Positions 1 to 13,746 of a DNA stretch of 64,000 nucleotides are shown here, piece after piece. The stretch's first letter is position 1; every line of letters begins with the position of its first letter. Both the position numbers and the translations under genes were made by a program. This DNA is from Heracleum sosnowskyi (taxonomy: Eukaryota; Streptophyta; Magnoliopsida; Apiales; Apiaceae), in assembly GCA_030848705.1 (NCBI GenBank), contig CM061238.1, forward strand, positions 53,173,133 to 53,237,132, written 5' to 3'. The notes beneath the pieces were generated by a model, which was not told where the DNA came from, searched no databases, and saw only the letters and a list, made by a program, of their open reading frames with translations.

Positions 1-1308
1 TGTGCATGAGTCTCTACGATAGTTTCAGAAGTATTTGCTCCCATTGTGATTAATGGGAGAGTGCTTGACTCTGTACAGAATGCCAAGGCCTGATGGCGAA
101 ATTCAATAGATTCATCCTGTTGAGAGGATGTCTCTAGTAACTGTTCATTGGCCTTTTGAGAATCCATATCATTTTGGGAGGATACAGACTGCCTTACAGA
201 TGCCTCAAGGAGTGTTCTTCTCTTCTTTATTGGAGGAGGCAGAGCTGTGGGATCACTCACATTAAAATCTACTTCAAGTTGTTCTCTCAATCATGTTGTA
301 GCTGGTTGTTCTAGGGGAGCGGTCAATGGATTTGACTCTGTGTGTAGCTCTATGACCGGGGACAGAGATTGTGGTTCTACAATCCCTTGGTCAATCCTAA
401 GAACCTCTTGGGTTAGTGGAGCAGTTGAGAGAGGATATATTACCTGAAGTGCCATGGTGTTAGGAGGCACCATTGAAGTTCCTGCTGACGAGGATCCAAC
501 CACTGGATGTTCAATAAAGAGAAGAGGTAACTGTGGTTGCAGAATCTCTCGCAGATATGATTGTGGAACTACGGGTCTCCTTCCAGACCTGGAACTGGTG
601 GACAAAGTTGAATATATGGAAGGATTAGTGTGTGCTGGGACTTGAAAAGGAGTGTTTTGAAAAAGTGTTTTATGTTCATCAGAAAGAACATGATCCAACA
701 CTAGAGAAAGGAAACGAGAATAAAAGCATCTAACTTTCTTTCCATTCTCAATATCTCTAGTGTAATTGAAAATCCTCCTTATCAATAGATCCCACACAAG
801 AGTTCCTATGTCCAATCTTAGGTTGAAAACAGCAGCATAGACAATGTTTTGTAAGACAGAAGTGATGACTGGAAAGTTGTTTTTGATAGAATTACTAAAA
901 ACTTTGGCTAGGCAGTCAAAGAACAAATCCCACTCACATGCTAGATTACCCTTATTCAGACGAGGAAGAACAATATTTCCTTGGTAATCAATACTAGAGA
1001 AAAATTGAACTAACTCATCATCAGTAGGGAATCCAACAAGATTATCAAGTGGAAAATGAAGTACTTGACAAAAGATCTCCTTAGTTACTGTGTACTGAGC
1101 ATCAGAAATATTGAACGACAACAGCAGTTAAGCATAATAAACGAAGGGGTTCAATCTTTAAATCAACAGAAGCAGTGATAGCATAGCTAACAATTGATTG
1201 TTCATTTAAAAATCGAATCCACGGCCTAAAACGTTCAACAGAACACTTAAGGGGATCACAATAGCCAACATAATTATTAAAACGTTCAACAACAAACTCA
1301 GCAGCCAT
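1..1308 (-). pseudogene. Element A additional ORF (aORF), N-terminal part, broken
   Basis: The frame starts at the ATG ending at 1308 (MAAEFVVERFNN...), is frameshifted near 1102-1121, continues to an in-frame TGA at 291-293, and stays open from 290 to base 1 in the same frame. The N-terminal domain matches those of elements F, C and D by eye: a W-x-RFL(N) segment, QVLHFP, and a CFYSRFLSLVL block (FYPRFLQLIL in F). After the first stop comes a KKRR basic patch (about 211-235), a candidate nuclear localisation signal. It resembles the domain annotated in databases as putative plant transposon protein; biochemical function is unknown. The TGA could derive from CGA by C-to-T change. Confidence 0.75.
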
Positions 1309-1529
1309 TAAAAAAAATAAGAAAATAAAATAAAATAAAGAAGTAATTAATAATAATATTAAACAGAGAAGAAATAAAATCCCAAGTAATTCACAAGAAA
1401 AATTCGCAATAGTTCGTTGTTCTAAGAATAAAACACAAACTAGAGCAAAGTTAACTAAGTAAAAACTTGAGTTAGAAAGGAATGAGAGAAAAGAACCTGA
1501 GGTGATCAGCTATTTATACAGGAGGGTTT

Positions 1530-1860
1530 TGATGGGCTCGGTATGACCTAAGGGCAGGTCATACCGAGTTTTTCTTCAGGTCATACCGAGTTTTTCTTTA
1601 GGTCATACCGAGAAAAACTAAATAATAAACTGAAAAATAAAAGAAAAAATACACACCAGTATGACCTTAAGAGAGGTCATACCGAGTTCTAATATGACCT
1701 GGGAGAAGGTCATACCGAATTCTTAAAAATAAAATTATTAAACTAAAATGCCAATATGACCAAACAGAAGGTCATACCGAATTTTTAAAAATAAAATTAT
1801 TAAACTAAAGTGCCAATATGACCAAACAGAAGGTCATACCGAATTTTATTTGAAAAGAAG
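1530..1860. repeat. Element A motif array (AGGTCATACCGAG) in the pol-aORF spacer
   Basis: About ten copies of AGGTCATACCGA(G/A), in both orientations (the opposite orientation reads TATGACCT), spaced 20-60 bases apart. Some pairs face each other and can form hairpins, for example at 1537-1570. The same word recurs in the LTR of this element (22110-22430). The flanks, 1309-1529 and 1861-2217, are AT-rich and hold no recognisable gene. Confidence 0.9.
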
Positions 1861-2217
1861 CAGTAATCAACAGAAAATATTCACTGAATATTTAAAAAAA
1901 AAACCTGAACCAAATGCAGAAAATTATAAAAGAGCATTAAACTAATATAAACCTGCAGAAGAATTTAAACAACAATATTTACAATCCGAAAAAAACTTAA
2001 ATGATTCTAAATAAATATATTTTCAATAAAAATACATTTCTTCACTAAAAAAAATGAGAAAAATATTTTTAAAGAAAATAAATTATTCAGAATATTTAAA
2101 TTAACAAGATTTACACAATAAACATGGATTGGCAATATTTAACATCTTAAATTGACAAGAGAAAATGATTTAGTTAAGAACAAACCTACCAGAGATATTG
2201 TCAATCACTAAGACTGT

Positions 2218-4208
2218 TCAACAACCCAATTTACCAACTAACCTGATAAATGTGGATTCGTCAACAGATTTAGTGAAAATATCTGCAGTCTGTTCTTCAG
2301 TGGGTACAAAGTGTAACTCCACAGTTCCATTCATAACATGCTCTCTGATAAAATGATACCTGATATCAATGTGCTTCGTTCTCGAGTGCTGCACAGGGTT
2401 GTTGGAGATTGCTATGGCACTTGTATTATCACAAAAAATGGGAATTTTGTCTAATGCAAAGCCATAGTCCTTTAATTGATTTCTTATCCATAAGATCTGA
2501 GCACAACAGCTTCCAGCAGCAATATATTCAGCTTCTGCTGTTGAATTGGAAACTGTTTGCTGTTTCTTGATATACCAGGAAATCAACCTACCTCCTAGGA
2601 ATTGACAACTCCCTGAGGTACTCTTTCTATCCACAACACTACCTGCATAATCAGAATCTGTATATCCAACAAGATTAAAACCAGAATCTTTAGGGTACCA
2701 GATACCTAGATTAGGTGTACCCTTAAGATATCTCAAGATTCTTTTCACAGCAACGAGATGTACATCTCTAGGGTCCGCTTGGAACCTTGCACACAAGAAT
2801 GTAGCATACATAATATCTGGTCTACTAGCAGTAAGATAGAGTAAGGAGCCAATCATACCTCTGTAGCTTGTAACATCTACCTTGATAGACTTGTCAGAAG
2901 CTCCAAGTTTGATTGCTGTTGAAGATGGAGTCCTTGCTGATGCTGAATTCTCCATGTGATATTTCTTGAGGAGTTCTTTGAGATACTTGGATTGACAAAT
3001 AAATATACCATTTGACCTGTGACTTACTTGCAATCCAAGAAAGAACTTCAGCTCACCCATCATACTCATTTCAAACTTACTCTGCATAAGCTCAGCAAAT
3101 CTCTTACAGAGATTATCATTAGTAGACCCAAATATGATGTCATCCACATAGACTTGGACTAATATCATATCACTTTTGTGTTTCTTTGAAAAAAGAGTTT
3201 TGTCTATGATACCTCTAACAAAACCATTTTCTAAAAGAAAACCAGAGAGAGTGTCATACCATTTTCTTGGGGCTTGTTTGAGACCATAGATAGCCTTGAA
3301 GAGAAAGTACACAAAGTCCAGCAGCTCCTGATTTTCAAAGCCAGGGGCTGTTCCACATAAACTTCTTCATCAAGCTCACCATTCAGGAATGCACTCTTAA
3401 CATCCATTTGATAGACTTTAAAATTGGAATAAGCCACAAATGCTAAGAACATCCTGATGGCCTCAAGTCTAGCCACTGGTGCATAGGTTTCATCATAATC
3501 AATGCCTTCAGCTTGAGAATACCCTTATGCAACCAGTCTTGCCTTGTTCCTTGTAACAATGCCATCCTCATCTAGCTTGTTCCTGTATACCCATCTAGTA
3601 CCAACTACTTTCTTGTTCTTTGGCCTGGGTACCAGCTTCCAGACTTGCTGTTGTTCAAATTGATTGAGTTCATCTTGCATAGCAATCAGCCAATCTGGAT
3701 CAGTCAGTGCTTCCTCAGTTTTCTTTGGCTCCATTTTAGATAAAAATGCTGAAAAATGACATTCATTCTGAGTTGCACTTCTAGTTTTAACTCCAACATC
3801 TGGATCACCAATGATCAACTCAAAAGGATGAGCTTTATTCCATACAGTCTGTCTTGGAAGATTTGATCTTGATGATTCTCCTTGAATTTCACTTTGATGT
3901 TGTGAGTGACTAGTTGATCCTTCATTTGCTCCCCCTGAGTTGTTGCTTGATTGCCTTGATGATTTTCTCCAGTGTTGGTGGTATCTCCATTGTTACCAGT
4001 GTTTCCACCACCATCACCATGATCATTATCATCATTGTTATTATCATTACCAGCAATAACTTCAGGTGGGGCTTCATCATCTGAATCTGAGTCTGGCAAG
4101 TTATCAAACTTCATTTTCTCAGATGAATCTGCTGTTTGGATATTAGGGAATGTAGTGTCATCAAAAGTAACATTGACACTTTCCTTTACGGTGTGACTGC
4201 CAACCAAG
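2218..4208 (-). pseudogene. Element A pol, 3' half: integrase tail linker, reverse transcriptase, RNase H
   Basis: Minus-strand copia RT and RNase H. The linker is Asn/Asp/Gly-rich (about 3900-4110). The RT begins at the DPDWLIAMQDELNQFE block, carries QMDVKSAFLNGEL and the catalytic YVDD (VQVYVDDIIFGS), and runs into RNase H with STAEAEYIAAGSCCAQILW and the usual HSRTKHIDIRYHFIREHV ending. Breaks: frameshift near 3815-3825, an in-frame TAA after KARLVA at about 3525 (Lys AAA to TAA is the simplest change), and a frameshift near 3310-3340 in the EQPPGFE region. It ends at 2218. The 5' half of the same pol lies at 18542-19430, beyond element B. Confidence 0.85.
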
Positions 4209-4213
4209 TAGAC
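4209..4213. other. Left target-site duplication of element B (TAGAC)
   Basis: TAGAC directly precedes TGTAACACCC at 4214 and is repeated at 18542-18546 directly after the other end of element B. Element A pol coding sequence resumes on each side. Confidence 0.95.
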
Positions 4214-5469
4214 TGTAACACCCCCAGACCCGGGGTCAGGAATCTGGGTTGTCACGCTCCATCAATTATACAATACCTGTATTACTTACAACATTCTAAT
4301 AATATAACTCCAAAAGACCCCAATCACTTACGCACACACACACAAGTTATAGCCTTGGAAATGAGCAACAATAAGTAACATTTGTTATTACAAATCAAAT
4401 GTACTATCCAGGATCTCATCTATCATTTACAACCTCTACCTGAAGTTAAAATAATAGACCTCACAATTCTATACAAGGTTTAATAATACAAACCTATTCG
4501 AAAACAATTCTTACTAACTCAGTCTACAGCTGTTCTGCTAAATCCGACAGTATCCGTCCTGCTGAACTAACTCAAGGGTGGTCTCTCCATTCCCTTGCTC
4601 TCGTAACACGAGGTGAATCGGCAATGTTTTCTTCATGCTGAAATATTTAATAAAGCAAGAATGAGCTAATAGTGCTCAGCAAGAAATCTATCCTAGTTTA
4701 AATCTTTAAACCATTCAGGTAGATAATCCATATAGGACCTATATTTAAAAACTACTAGGGTTCGACCCCAAAATAGTATACCGTTCAAAATACCGTATGA
4801 CTTATAATCATACTCAAATACTTTTCGTAAATCCTTTTAGGGATCCTTGGTATCAAGATGATAAACCAAGTCTCAAAACATCTCTTTTTAAAATAGATAT
4901 TAATATTGGAATCAAGGCTTAAACCTATCCATTGATTCAAAATACTATACAATTCAATATACTGTATATCTTAAATGACTTCTCAACATATATACATGCA
5001 TATCTATTTAGATATCTCATATTGTTCAAAATACTGTAAAATATCAGTAATGAACACCTTTTTGAAGCTGTTGGGTTGTGATATATAAAAGAAGCAAGAA
5101 TGAGCACTATAGCTCGACAATAATATATAGCAACATAATCATATATGTGAGCTGATATCATAGCTGAAAGCTTTTAAAACCTCATTCACATATAGAATGA
5201 TATATTGGATACTCTTTTCGTCAGGACATGCAATGTAGTGCAAATACTATACACGGAACATCATTGTTCAATTTCTGTCACATTATCGGTAACTCAGCAC
5301 CTAGGCTTTCGTTACAATGTGCAGCACAATTCCAAGTGGAAGAAGGGGATATACTGGAGCACCACGATACGCGATGATCAGTCGCTGTATTGCAAAACAT
5401 TTCTTTCTACTAGTAGTGGACGAAAACCTTTTCATGGTTATCACCCCAGCCGCATACGGGCTATCATTA

Positions 5470-5572
5470 GCGTCCCGGTACCCGAAGTACCTCAGCTAAA
5501 GTTGCGTCCCGGCATTCGTAGTACCTCTGCTAAATTTGCATGTGCGTCCCGGTACTCGTAATGCCTCTGCTT
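5470..5572. repeat. Three tandem GCGTCCCGG units in the element B LTR
   Basis: Three imperfect units of 34-40 bp beginning GCGTCCCGG at 5470, 5504 and 5544, each followed by a (G/C)TA(C/A)(C/T)GAAGTACCTC-type segment. GC-rich against an AT-rich LTR. Same array at 15019-15121 in the other LTR. Confidence 0.85.
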
Positions 5573-6096
5573 ATATAACACCTCCAGTCCCTTGATGAAT
5601 CCTATCATTATAACCGGAACCGAACTTAATCGTCGTTCCCCGAGCGTCATGCTAGCTCGTTGATAGGTTTAAACTCTTTATCATACTTACTTCCGGAAAT
5701 TTTGAGGAAGTAATAACAAGATGTGGGTTGGCCGTTGCCAACTGACAGAGGATATATCATAAACCCTTTTTAAAATCACGACCTGGGAGTTAATCGGAAT
5801 TTTTCTGAAATTATCGAGATTGGAATACTCGGATTGGATAGGGAAGGCAACCCAAGATACGAGTATTCTCGAGGAATAGAAGAAGCAAAACCATTTGCTC
5901 GACCTTTAAAACTGGATTCCCAATTTTTGATGAGTTAGGAAATATTTAATCGCATTTAACTACCTTTAACTATCTTAAGATAATAGTTGGGAATCTCTAT
6001 TTTAATACCTTTTCTGAAAATCAGAATTTTATATTTTTGTGTAAATAATTGAACCTTTAATCATATAATAAGGTCCTATGATTTTAAATCGTATTT

Positions 6097-6440
6097 GGAC
6101 TATTTAATAAATACCCAAATAATAAATAATAAATTATTATTCAATATAAAACACTTAAGTGAATATTCGAAATAATATTCACTTATTTAAATAATATTCA
6201 AATAATAAATTTTGAATTATTATTCAATATAAAACACTTAAGTGAATATTCAAATAATAAATTTTGAATTATTATTCAATATAAAACACTTAAGTGAATA
6301 TTCAAAATAATATTCACTTAATTAAATAATATTCAAATAATAAATTTTGAATTATTATTCAATATAAAACACTTAAGTGAATATTCAAAATAATATTCAC
6401 TTAATTAAATAATATTCAAATAATAAATTTTGAATTATTA
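6097..6440. repeat. AT-rich 84-bp tandem array in the element B LTR
   Basis: About four units of roughly 84 bp, each with CACTTAAGTGAATATTC (the CACTTAAGTG core is palindromic) and AATAATAAATTTTGAATT. One unit is about 30 bp shorter than its partner in the right LTR (about 15646-16020), accounting for most of the LTR length difference. Confidence 0.85.
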
Positions 6441-6794
6441 TTTAAATATCTCGCCTTAAATATCCAATTATATAGATATTGGAATATTTAATATGCCCTT
6501 AAAGTATAACCGTCCCTGGAACCTTCCAACTTCTGACAGTAGTTTAAAAACAAAATAATAATTTGACTCCCGGTCTAAGTTTTTTTTTTAAAACCATCGT
6601 ACAAGTACTCTATACTTAGAGTCTTTAATCTTTAACCTTGGTATATATCTAGTACTTAGCTAGCATATAAACCTTATACCTTATACCGCTTTTTATTAAA
6701 AGCGAAAACAGTCATTAAGTCATTTCAGAGCATAAAGCAGCATATATAGCGATACCACAACATATATCACAACAGCATCATTATATGGTATAGG

Positions 6795-6976
6795 GTTTGA
6801 AAACTTGCATAATATTGTATGCATATAATACATTTGAAAGCATGCATCTATCATATGCATATTAACATCTTCATAGTTTAAAATCCAAACACCTCCATAT
6901 ACGATGTACAGTTTGAAAACATGCATAATATCGTGTGCATATATTACATTTGAAAATGTGCATCTATCATATGCAT
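6795..6976. repeat. Diverged 66-bp duplication in the element B LTR
   Basis: GTTTGAAAAC...CATATGCAT segments at 6795-6860 and 6911-6976, about 116 bp apart, rich in TATGCATA-type palindromes. Present also in the right LTR (about 16376-16556). Confidence 0.75.
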
Positions 6977-8966
6977 CATCAGAATATGGTACTTTAAAAC
7001 ATAGCATGGAATGAGAAAACTTGCCTCGGGTCCTTGGTTGTTACGGGTTTGAGAACTTGCCGGGAAATCTATAAACAAGAAATACCCGATCAGTCCCCTG
7101 GCTTAATCATTTAAAGTGCATTTAACTTAAGCACTAACGTTCTATTAACGAACATCAATTGTCTCGCTCTTGGTCATCTATAACCTCATAACATTCCGTA
7201 ACTCTTAAGTCAAAATCTTGGGTGAAAACCATTAACAAATCCCATGTACTTTTCATTTACTAACTCCTTGTTTTAAACCATCCTCTTAAGGGTATTTCAC
7301 TCGCGCAACTTTAGTTCGCGTATTTTTATAAAATTACCAACTCATATTTTTAACTCGAACTCTTCTAGGATTCCTTTCCTTATTATACATACTAGTATCC
7401 ATTTTAATATCTCAATCCAATTCCAATTTTAAAGGGCTTGATCCCTATCTCAAAGTTCATACAATGAACTATCTCGTTACGTGAAACCGCTTTTACTAAA
7501 ACGGACGCTATTCCTAAACCGTAAATCAAAACGATACGATTCTTTCGCCAAAGTAATCTAGGAAACAGAGCCTACATGCTCATGGCCAGAAACCTCAAGT
7601 TTATGCCCTGTTTTGCAGTCATGGTTTCTGTCTAAACTACCTAAGTAAAATCCGACATGGTAACGGCGCTTATGCGTACTTCCCGTGTTTTTCAAACACT
7701 CATCCACACTACAATCAACCATCAACCAACCACCAATCAAACTCAAGTTTATACTATCATTTAACTGTCCAAATAAGGTCACCCTCTATTTAACAAGTTC
7801 ATCCACAAATCAATCATTGAACATGCTTAAAATCATGCATACATGCTTTATCTTAACATGGTTCTAATCAAACACTTCTAACTACTAGATCAAGCAAAAA
7901 TCTTAAAAAGAAAGAAGTGTTATACCTTCCTTGGATCTTAACAAAGGCTATATATGGATGATATATCCTTCCTTGCTCCTTAACTAAGCTAATCAAACCT
8001 AAAAACACCAAAACAAATCAAGATCTTATGAGTTTACTATTCACATCACTATTCATCCTCAACTTTGAATCAATTTTTGATCAAGCTATCATACATGGAT
8101 GAGGCTAAGATTAGAGATCTACCTTGGATATTGGAAGGGGGTGATTTAGAGCCCAAGATCAAGAATTATGGTTGAGTGGAAGTTGGAGCAAAATTTTTAA
8201 TCCTTGGAAGAACATGAAATAGCCGAATGGTTTCTTTCAAGAATACTTCTCTTCTTGATTTGTTTTCTTTTGTTTTTCTTTTCTTTTGGCTTTGTCTAAT
8301 TAACCTCAAGACTTTGTCATCTGATTTGTGTGGCTAATAACAAGTTTGGTCATCAATGACAAGGCTATTTTGAGCTTGTGGTTGTGGTGAAAGTGGTGAC
8401 AAGGTGGTGATTCATCACCTTGTCATGCTTATGTCATCCCCTTACATCATGCTTATGTCATCCTTTGCATCCTCAATTCTTTTATATATTGCACTTGATG
8501 ATCTCATATAATACTCCTCCTTTGGTTAGGGTTTAATCCATAATTTATTACGCTTTTGTTTCGCGATAGTTTCCAGTGGTTCTAAAGACGTTTCTCTGTA
8601 CCAAAGCTAGGGTACTTCCTTTATCCTCCCATTACCTTTGTCTAACATATATTCTTAGGTTTCTCATCTTGGTTTAAGATATGATCATGGATTTCTCATT
8701 CCACTTACTTTCTTAAAACGATCAAATCAATACGTCCTTGATTGTCCAGTGAATAGTGATTTAAAACTCGGATGGGAATCTTCTGATTCTGATCGCGTTT
8801 ACATTCTTTTATTCTTCCTATACGTCAATAATATAACCTCGAAACATTCATTCCATGTCTTCCATATAGGGTGGTCTGAAATATTTTCCATTAGCAAATT
8901 TACTATTCATCACATTTACTATTCATCAAAATTTTTTAACTAAGTCCAAAATTTGGGGTTATTACA

Positions 8967-8986
8967 GTCTCCCCTACTTAAAAGGA
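8967..8986 (-). other. Element B polypurine tract
   Basis: Sense-strand purine run AAGTAGGGGAGAC abuts the 3' LTR start (TGTAATAACC). Position and wording are those of a plus-strand primer of a gypsy element. Confidence 0.8.
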
Positions 8987-11290
8987 TTCCGTCCCGGAAT
9001 CTAAGAAAAAAACCGAGGTTACTCTTTCAATATAGGAATCTTCCAATTTCCAGGTTGACTCTTCAACCCTCTGGTTCCTTACAACACTTACTCATTCCGG
9101 TCTGTGATATCTACCGGGCGCTTTATATAAGCCAATTCTGGTTGTAATCTTATACACCCATTTTCTATCAACATCCTACTATTCTTGCAGTCGGTGGTAC
9201 AACGCTTATCATAACTTCAGTTTTCTAAAATGTTTCTTTCGGTTGGTCCGTCGGCCTACGGGTCCTACGTAGTGCTCACACTCACTCTCGTTGCCAAACA
9301 TGTTTGGAAAACTCCTCCCGAATCGAGAGTTCAATCATTGGTCCTTATCTAACACGATGGTGACTGGAACTCCACGTCACCCAATTATCTATTTCGCAAC
9401 TTTTCGATTTAAGATCTTTTGCTAAAACAAAATATGAGTAGACCCATTTGATTCATCAATTATAGCTCAATTGACGTCATAGTCCAACTCGATTCTTGTT
9501 GATCCTATCACAGAATCCATTATAGTAAAATTACATTCCTAATCAGGAATCTCTACTAACTGTGATAGTCAACTAGGTCTTTGTTCTGCCTTCATTTTCT
9601 GACATATCCAATATTCGTTTGCCAATCGATAAATCCTTTTATTTATCCGGCCACTTATAACATTTCCTTAGCTTTCTTTACCTTTTTGGTACTCTCCGCG
9701 TAGCTGTCTCTTTATGACAGATCTTTATTCCTTAATTTATTCAGGCTCAATCAAGACTTTTAAATAATCCTTGTTGTACTCTTAACTTCAAACTTCATCC
9801 TTTCAGTTCCTCTTATTAGTCTTTCTGAAAATTAGCATCCTCTATCTCTTGATCATTAGGAATCCCAACTTGGTAAAAATACCTTATGATTCCTCTATTA
9901 TCTTTCTCAGTCTTTAATGCTTTCTCCAACATTGACTTCCTACCTTCACTTGTCATTCGTTCTTGACATATAACTGTATTTTCTGTAGCAATTCCGGTTG
10001 CATTGCAATCTCAAATAGTCTCTCAGTACCATTTCCGGTTATTTTAACCTCAAATTCCATTTTCTCAAATCCTTGGATTAACTTTATCCGATGATGTTAT
10101 CATCTTAAGTCTCTCAGACTAAGGGCATCAGCCACCACATTGGCCTTCCCTGGGTGGTAAAGAATCCCACCATCATAATCCTTGATTAGCTTTAGCTACC
10201 TTTTCAATCCTCATGGTAAGTTCTTTCTGGGAAAGTGTATCTAATGCTCTTATGATTTGTATAAATCTCGCATTTTTTTCTTTCCATACAATTAGTGCCT
10301 CCAAATCTTTAAAGCGAAAACTATCGCTGCCAATTCTAAGTCATGCGTAGGGTATCTAAATTCATATCCCTTTAATTGACTGGATGAATACGTAATTGCC
10401 TTTCCGTGCTGCATAAGCACACACCCTAATCCTTTATGCGATGCGTCGCTATAGATCACAAAATCTCCATTCCCGTCTGGCAGTACCAGCACAGGGCGGT
10501 GACTAGTCTCTTCTTTAATTCTTGGAAACTTTTCTCTCCGCATTGCTTCTAACACCGTCTTCAAACGTTCTGCGTGTTCTTCCTCTGTCTAGGAGCAGAC
10601 TAAAATATCATCGATAAAACTATGACACACTTGTCCAAATACTTCTTGAAAAGTCTATTCAGCACGTCCGTGAAAGATGCAAGACATTCGTTAGCCCAAA
10701 CGATATCACTAAAACTCGTAGTGTCCATTCCTAGTGCGAAACGCAGTGTTGGGCACGTCCTCGGGTTTAATCTTCAATTGGTGGTATCCAGTTCTCAAAT
10801 CAATCTTTGAAAATTTAACCGCATCGCGTAGTTAGTCGAACAAATCATCGATCCTTGGCAGAGGTATTACTTCTTAATCGTTAGCCTATTCGGCTCTCGG
10901 TAGTCTAGGCACAACCTCATGTTGTCGTCCCTTTTTCTTCACCAATTAATACTGGCGTATCCCACAGTGACGTAATTGGTCTTATCATTCCTTCCCCTAA
11001 CTATTTCTACAATTGAGCGACTAATTTCTTCATCTCGGCTGGAGCTAGTCGGTACGGGGCCTTCGAAACTGGCGCCGTTCTTGGAGCTAATTCTATACCA
11101 GACTTTATTTCTCTATCGGGTGGTAACCCCGAAAGATCTTCTGGAAATACATCCTCGAATTCGTTGATGATAGGGATATTCCGCATACTCGGTGCTTTCC
11201 ATTTCGTATCCATCACAGTCGCTAAACAAGTTTCATCTTCTTGGAGGTCAAACATTTCCTCGTCTGACAACCTGAATTCTTACATTCTTT
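8987..11290 (-). pseudogene. Element B pol remnant (RT, RNase H, integrase), heavily decayed
   Basis: Recognisable Ty3/gypsy fragments in order along the minus strand: RT entry (11007-11270; EFEDVFPEDLSGLPPDREI and APYRLAPAEMKKL), a broken RT body (about 10570-11000), RNase H (10292-10564; FVIYSDASHKGLG, THDLELAAIVFALKIWRH) and an integrase scrap near 9230-9390 (GVPVTIVLDKD then NSRFGRSF). Stops and frameshifts separate all of them and no YVDD box could be read. No protein can come from this region, so mobility would need enzymes from another element. Confidence 0.8.
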
Positions 11291-13746
11291 CTTTCTCAAT
11301 CTATTCGCGTTTCATACTCTATTTTCTTTATACCCATTCCTTTCTCATCCACTTACTTCCATTTCTATCACAGTCGTTTCATTAACCAAGGTAACATAAT
11401 CAGTCGTTTCGTTCACTTCGTTATTCTGAATTCGCATCATGCGAAACAACCTTGGCAATTTCCGTAAACTTCAATTCATAACTTGTCGTACTCATTCGTT
11501 TTAGCTCTTAGCTTCAACACTCTACTTTTCCAAATACTAAGGAAAATACTTGCATGGTACCAAGAATACTTCAAGCAACTGAATGCTTTATATAAAAAAA
11601 AACTTTGTAAAATTCTCGCTGAGGGGGTGACCTGGTTAGGTCTCAATCAAATTATCGTTTGAAAATCTTCCCACCATACTTCACTGCATACAAATGCATC
11701 GTGAATTCATTTATATAAATTTGACCGAAAGTTGAACTTAGTGATACAATAACTAGTTCATTTCAATAAACATTAACAACTAGCTGAACAAAATTTTGCT
11801 AGTTCGATTAGTTTGGGACGCAACATCTAGCTAGGATGATTAGCTAGATTTTCATCATATCATTAAAATTTCAACTAGTTAGAACAATTAACTAGTAAAT
11901 CGCAATGGCACATACAATTAGCCAGTTTCAATTTAATAGTACAAACTCTCAACATCGTAGTCAAAGAAGAAACACAATTTTGACTACTCGGATAACGAAT
12001 TAAAAGAAAGAGTAAATAAGTTTGGGACGAACAAGGTAATTATAATCCTTGAATAAAATGTATGACCTGAATAGAAAATTCTTGGTATCGGAACAATCGA
12101 TAACCTCTCAATAAACATTTCTTATCAGTGAAACGGTCCACCCAAAGGTGTCTCCGTACATAAACTTTGTCAAATTCTCCAATAGGATTGAATTCGGACT
12201 ATCAATATCAAATTGATATCCTTTCTACGATTTCAACGTCAGATGTACAAATCTCATCTTAAATAGAGAGAAGAATTCTCGAGTAATTTCTGAAATATAT
12301 ATCATCCATGTTTTTAAATAAACAGTTTGATATTTATGAACTCGACTGAGGAGTCCAAGTATGAAAGAAGAAATCACATTTCAAGATAATCGTTAAAGAA
12401 TACTCGTCAAATAATGACGGGAATATTAACTGAACATTCCTTGAATAAATAAAAGAATAAAGAATAAAATATAGACCTAGAAGGATAGATGAAAAATGGT
12501 TCCCTCTTCAGGTCGTCCTGGAACATGAACAATATGCTCCGGTGAGTAATGGTAACTTAATTCTGCGTATTTAACCTTTAAGGTAATGAGTGGAGGAAAG
12601 AAAATGAATAAACTGAATATAACAGTTGTTGGTTGCATCCCAAATGAAGTAGAAAACTGGAAGCGTTACCTGACATGAACTATTCAAGGTAACATGGGTA
12701 TGAACAGTTTTAGATCGAGTAATGCACCAGCAAGTAGATACCAAAATGGGCCAATTAGTCCCTCTGAGTGTTCACATCACTTTTTCCAAGAATGATCCTT
12801 TCTTTCTGCCTTTATGCCTTAGGGTACTAACCAACGGTACCTCAAAATCGTACAGATTCGCAATCAGGTTGGGAGTTCGAACATATTCGCCATTCCCCGA
12901 TAATCGTTCAGAGATTGGGCCTCATACGACCGCATCAACACATCCACAAAAGATGAAGGTCCATTAACGTATGTGTAATTTCTTATCACCAATCGTATCG
13001 AACGAATCAAACCCCAGGCCACCATAGGTCTCATCCCTCGTAGGTCCTGAGATTGTCGCATTGCTTGTCGCAACCATATGTGTCTTCATTAGAATCACGC
13101 TATCCATTCTTCATATCTTTGATTTCCGAGTTGAGCCATCATGGCCTATCGTACGAAATATACTCGCGATGCGATTTAGCGCGTTCGTCTCACGATAACG
13201 TTCTGGTACTATATGTACACAAAATCTTCCTCTTAGGTAACAAAATACCCATCGACGGAAAAGACACCAACTCTGGTGGAATCGTTGTTATCAAGGATTG
13301 GATCTTATACACAAGATAATGCCTTAACTAGTCCACGCAATTTAGTAATTCGGATCGCGTAAATGACTGTAAACGTCTCAATCTTCACATGTGCTGCCTT
13401 CTCGTGGCAAACTACGATGAACTACAACACTTAGGTTCTTACTAAGTCAAGTTATCCATTGGTATTTGCCATTCCGACCTTACCTCAACTACGACCGAGA
13501 CTTTGCTCCGCGTCTTATCTTCATCTCTTTGATAATCCGTGTACAATTCTAAACGTCCTTCTCATCATTATGATGATCTTCAACGGTCCTATCGGTCCTC
13601 CGATAAGTCCCCAACTAAACTCTTTAGTATTAACATCCTCAATGGCACTACCTCCGGTAGTCCACTTAACGAACTCTATATGAGTCCTCACGTCATTCTC
13701 TCACTTATAACTCTTAACACTCTCATATCCAAGTTTATAACTTAAT
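11291..13746 (-). other. Element B 5' core (expected gag/protease region), no intact gene
   Basis: This should hold gag and protease of a gypsy element. I see only short open frames on both strands, no CCHC knuckle and no protease motif I can defend. A string of ACTAGTT/AACTAGC-type words lies around 11745-11900. Treated as decayed or replaced filler. Confidence 0.5.

Larger units (their letters stand above)
4214..8966 (-). repeat. Element B 3' LTR (left copy, 4753 bp)
   Basis: Direct repeat partner of 13763-18541. Differences seen by eye are scattered substitutions and a few indels: about 30 bp in the 84-bp array, a 10-bp loss near 8420, and a 16-bp duplication near 8915. It contains three internal repeats, listed separately. 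Short open frames inside occur identically in both LTR copies and have no protein character; I call none of them genes. Confidence 0.95.

Noticed and set aside
1530..1860. CRISPR-like array of repeated words
   Set aside because: Repeats are about 13 bp, in both orientations and irregularly spaced, inside a plant retrotransposon; not a CRISPR.
5205..5561. 118-codon open frame in the B LTR, identical at 14754-15110
   Set aside because: Its conservation is explained by LTR duplication; it runs through the GCGTCCCGG repeats and has no protein-like character.
6720..7007. 95-codon open frame (and its twin at 16300-16587)
   Set aside because: It lies across the 66-bp LTR duplication; the repeated peptide mirrors the DNA repeat.
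12722..13319. Open frames on both strands in the 5' core of B, considered as gag
   Set aside because: No CCHC knuckle, no Gag wording, and no agreement with the minus-strand orientation of B.
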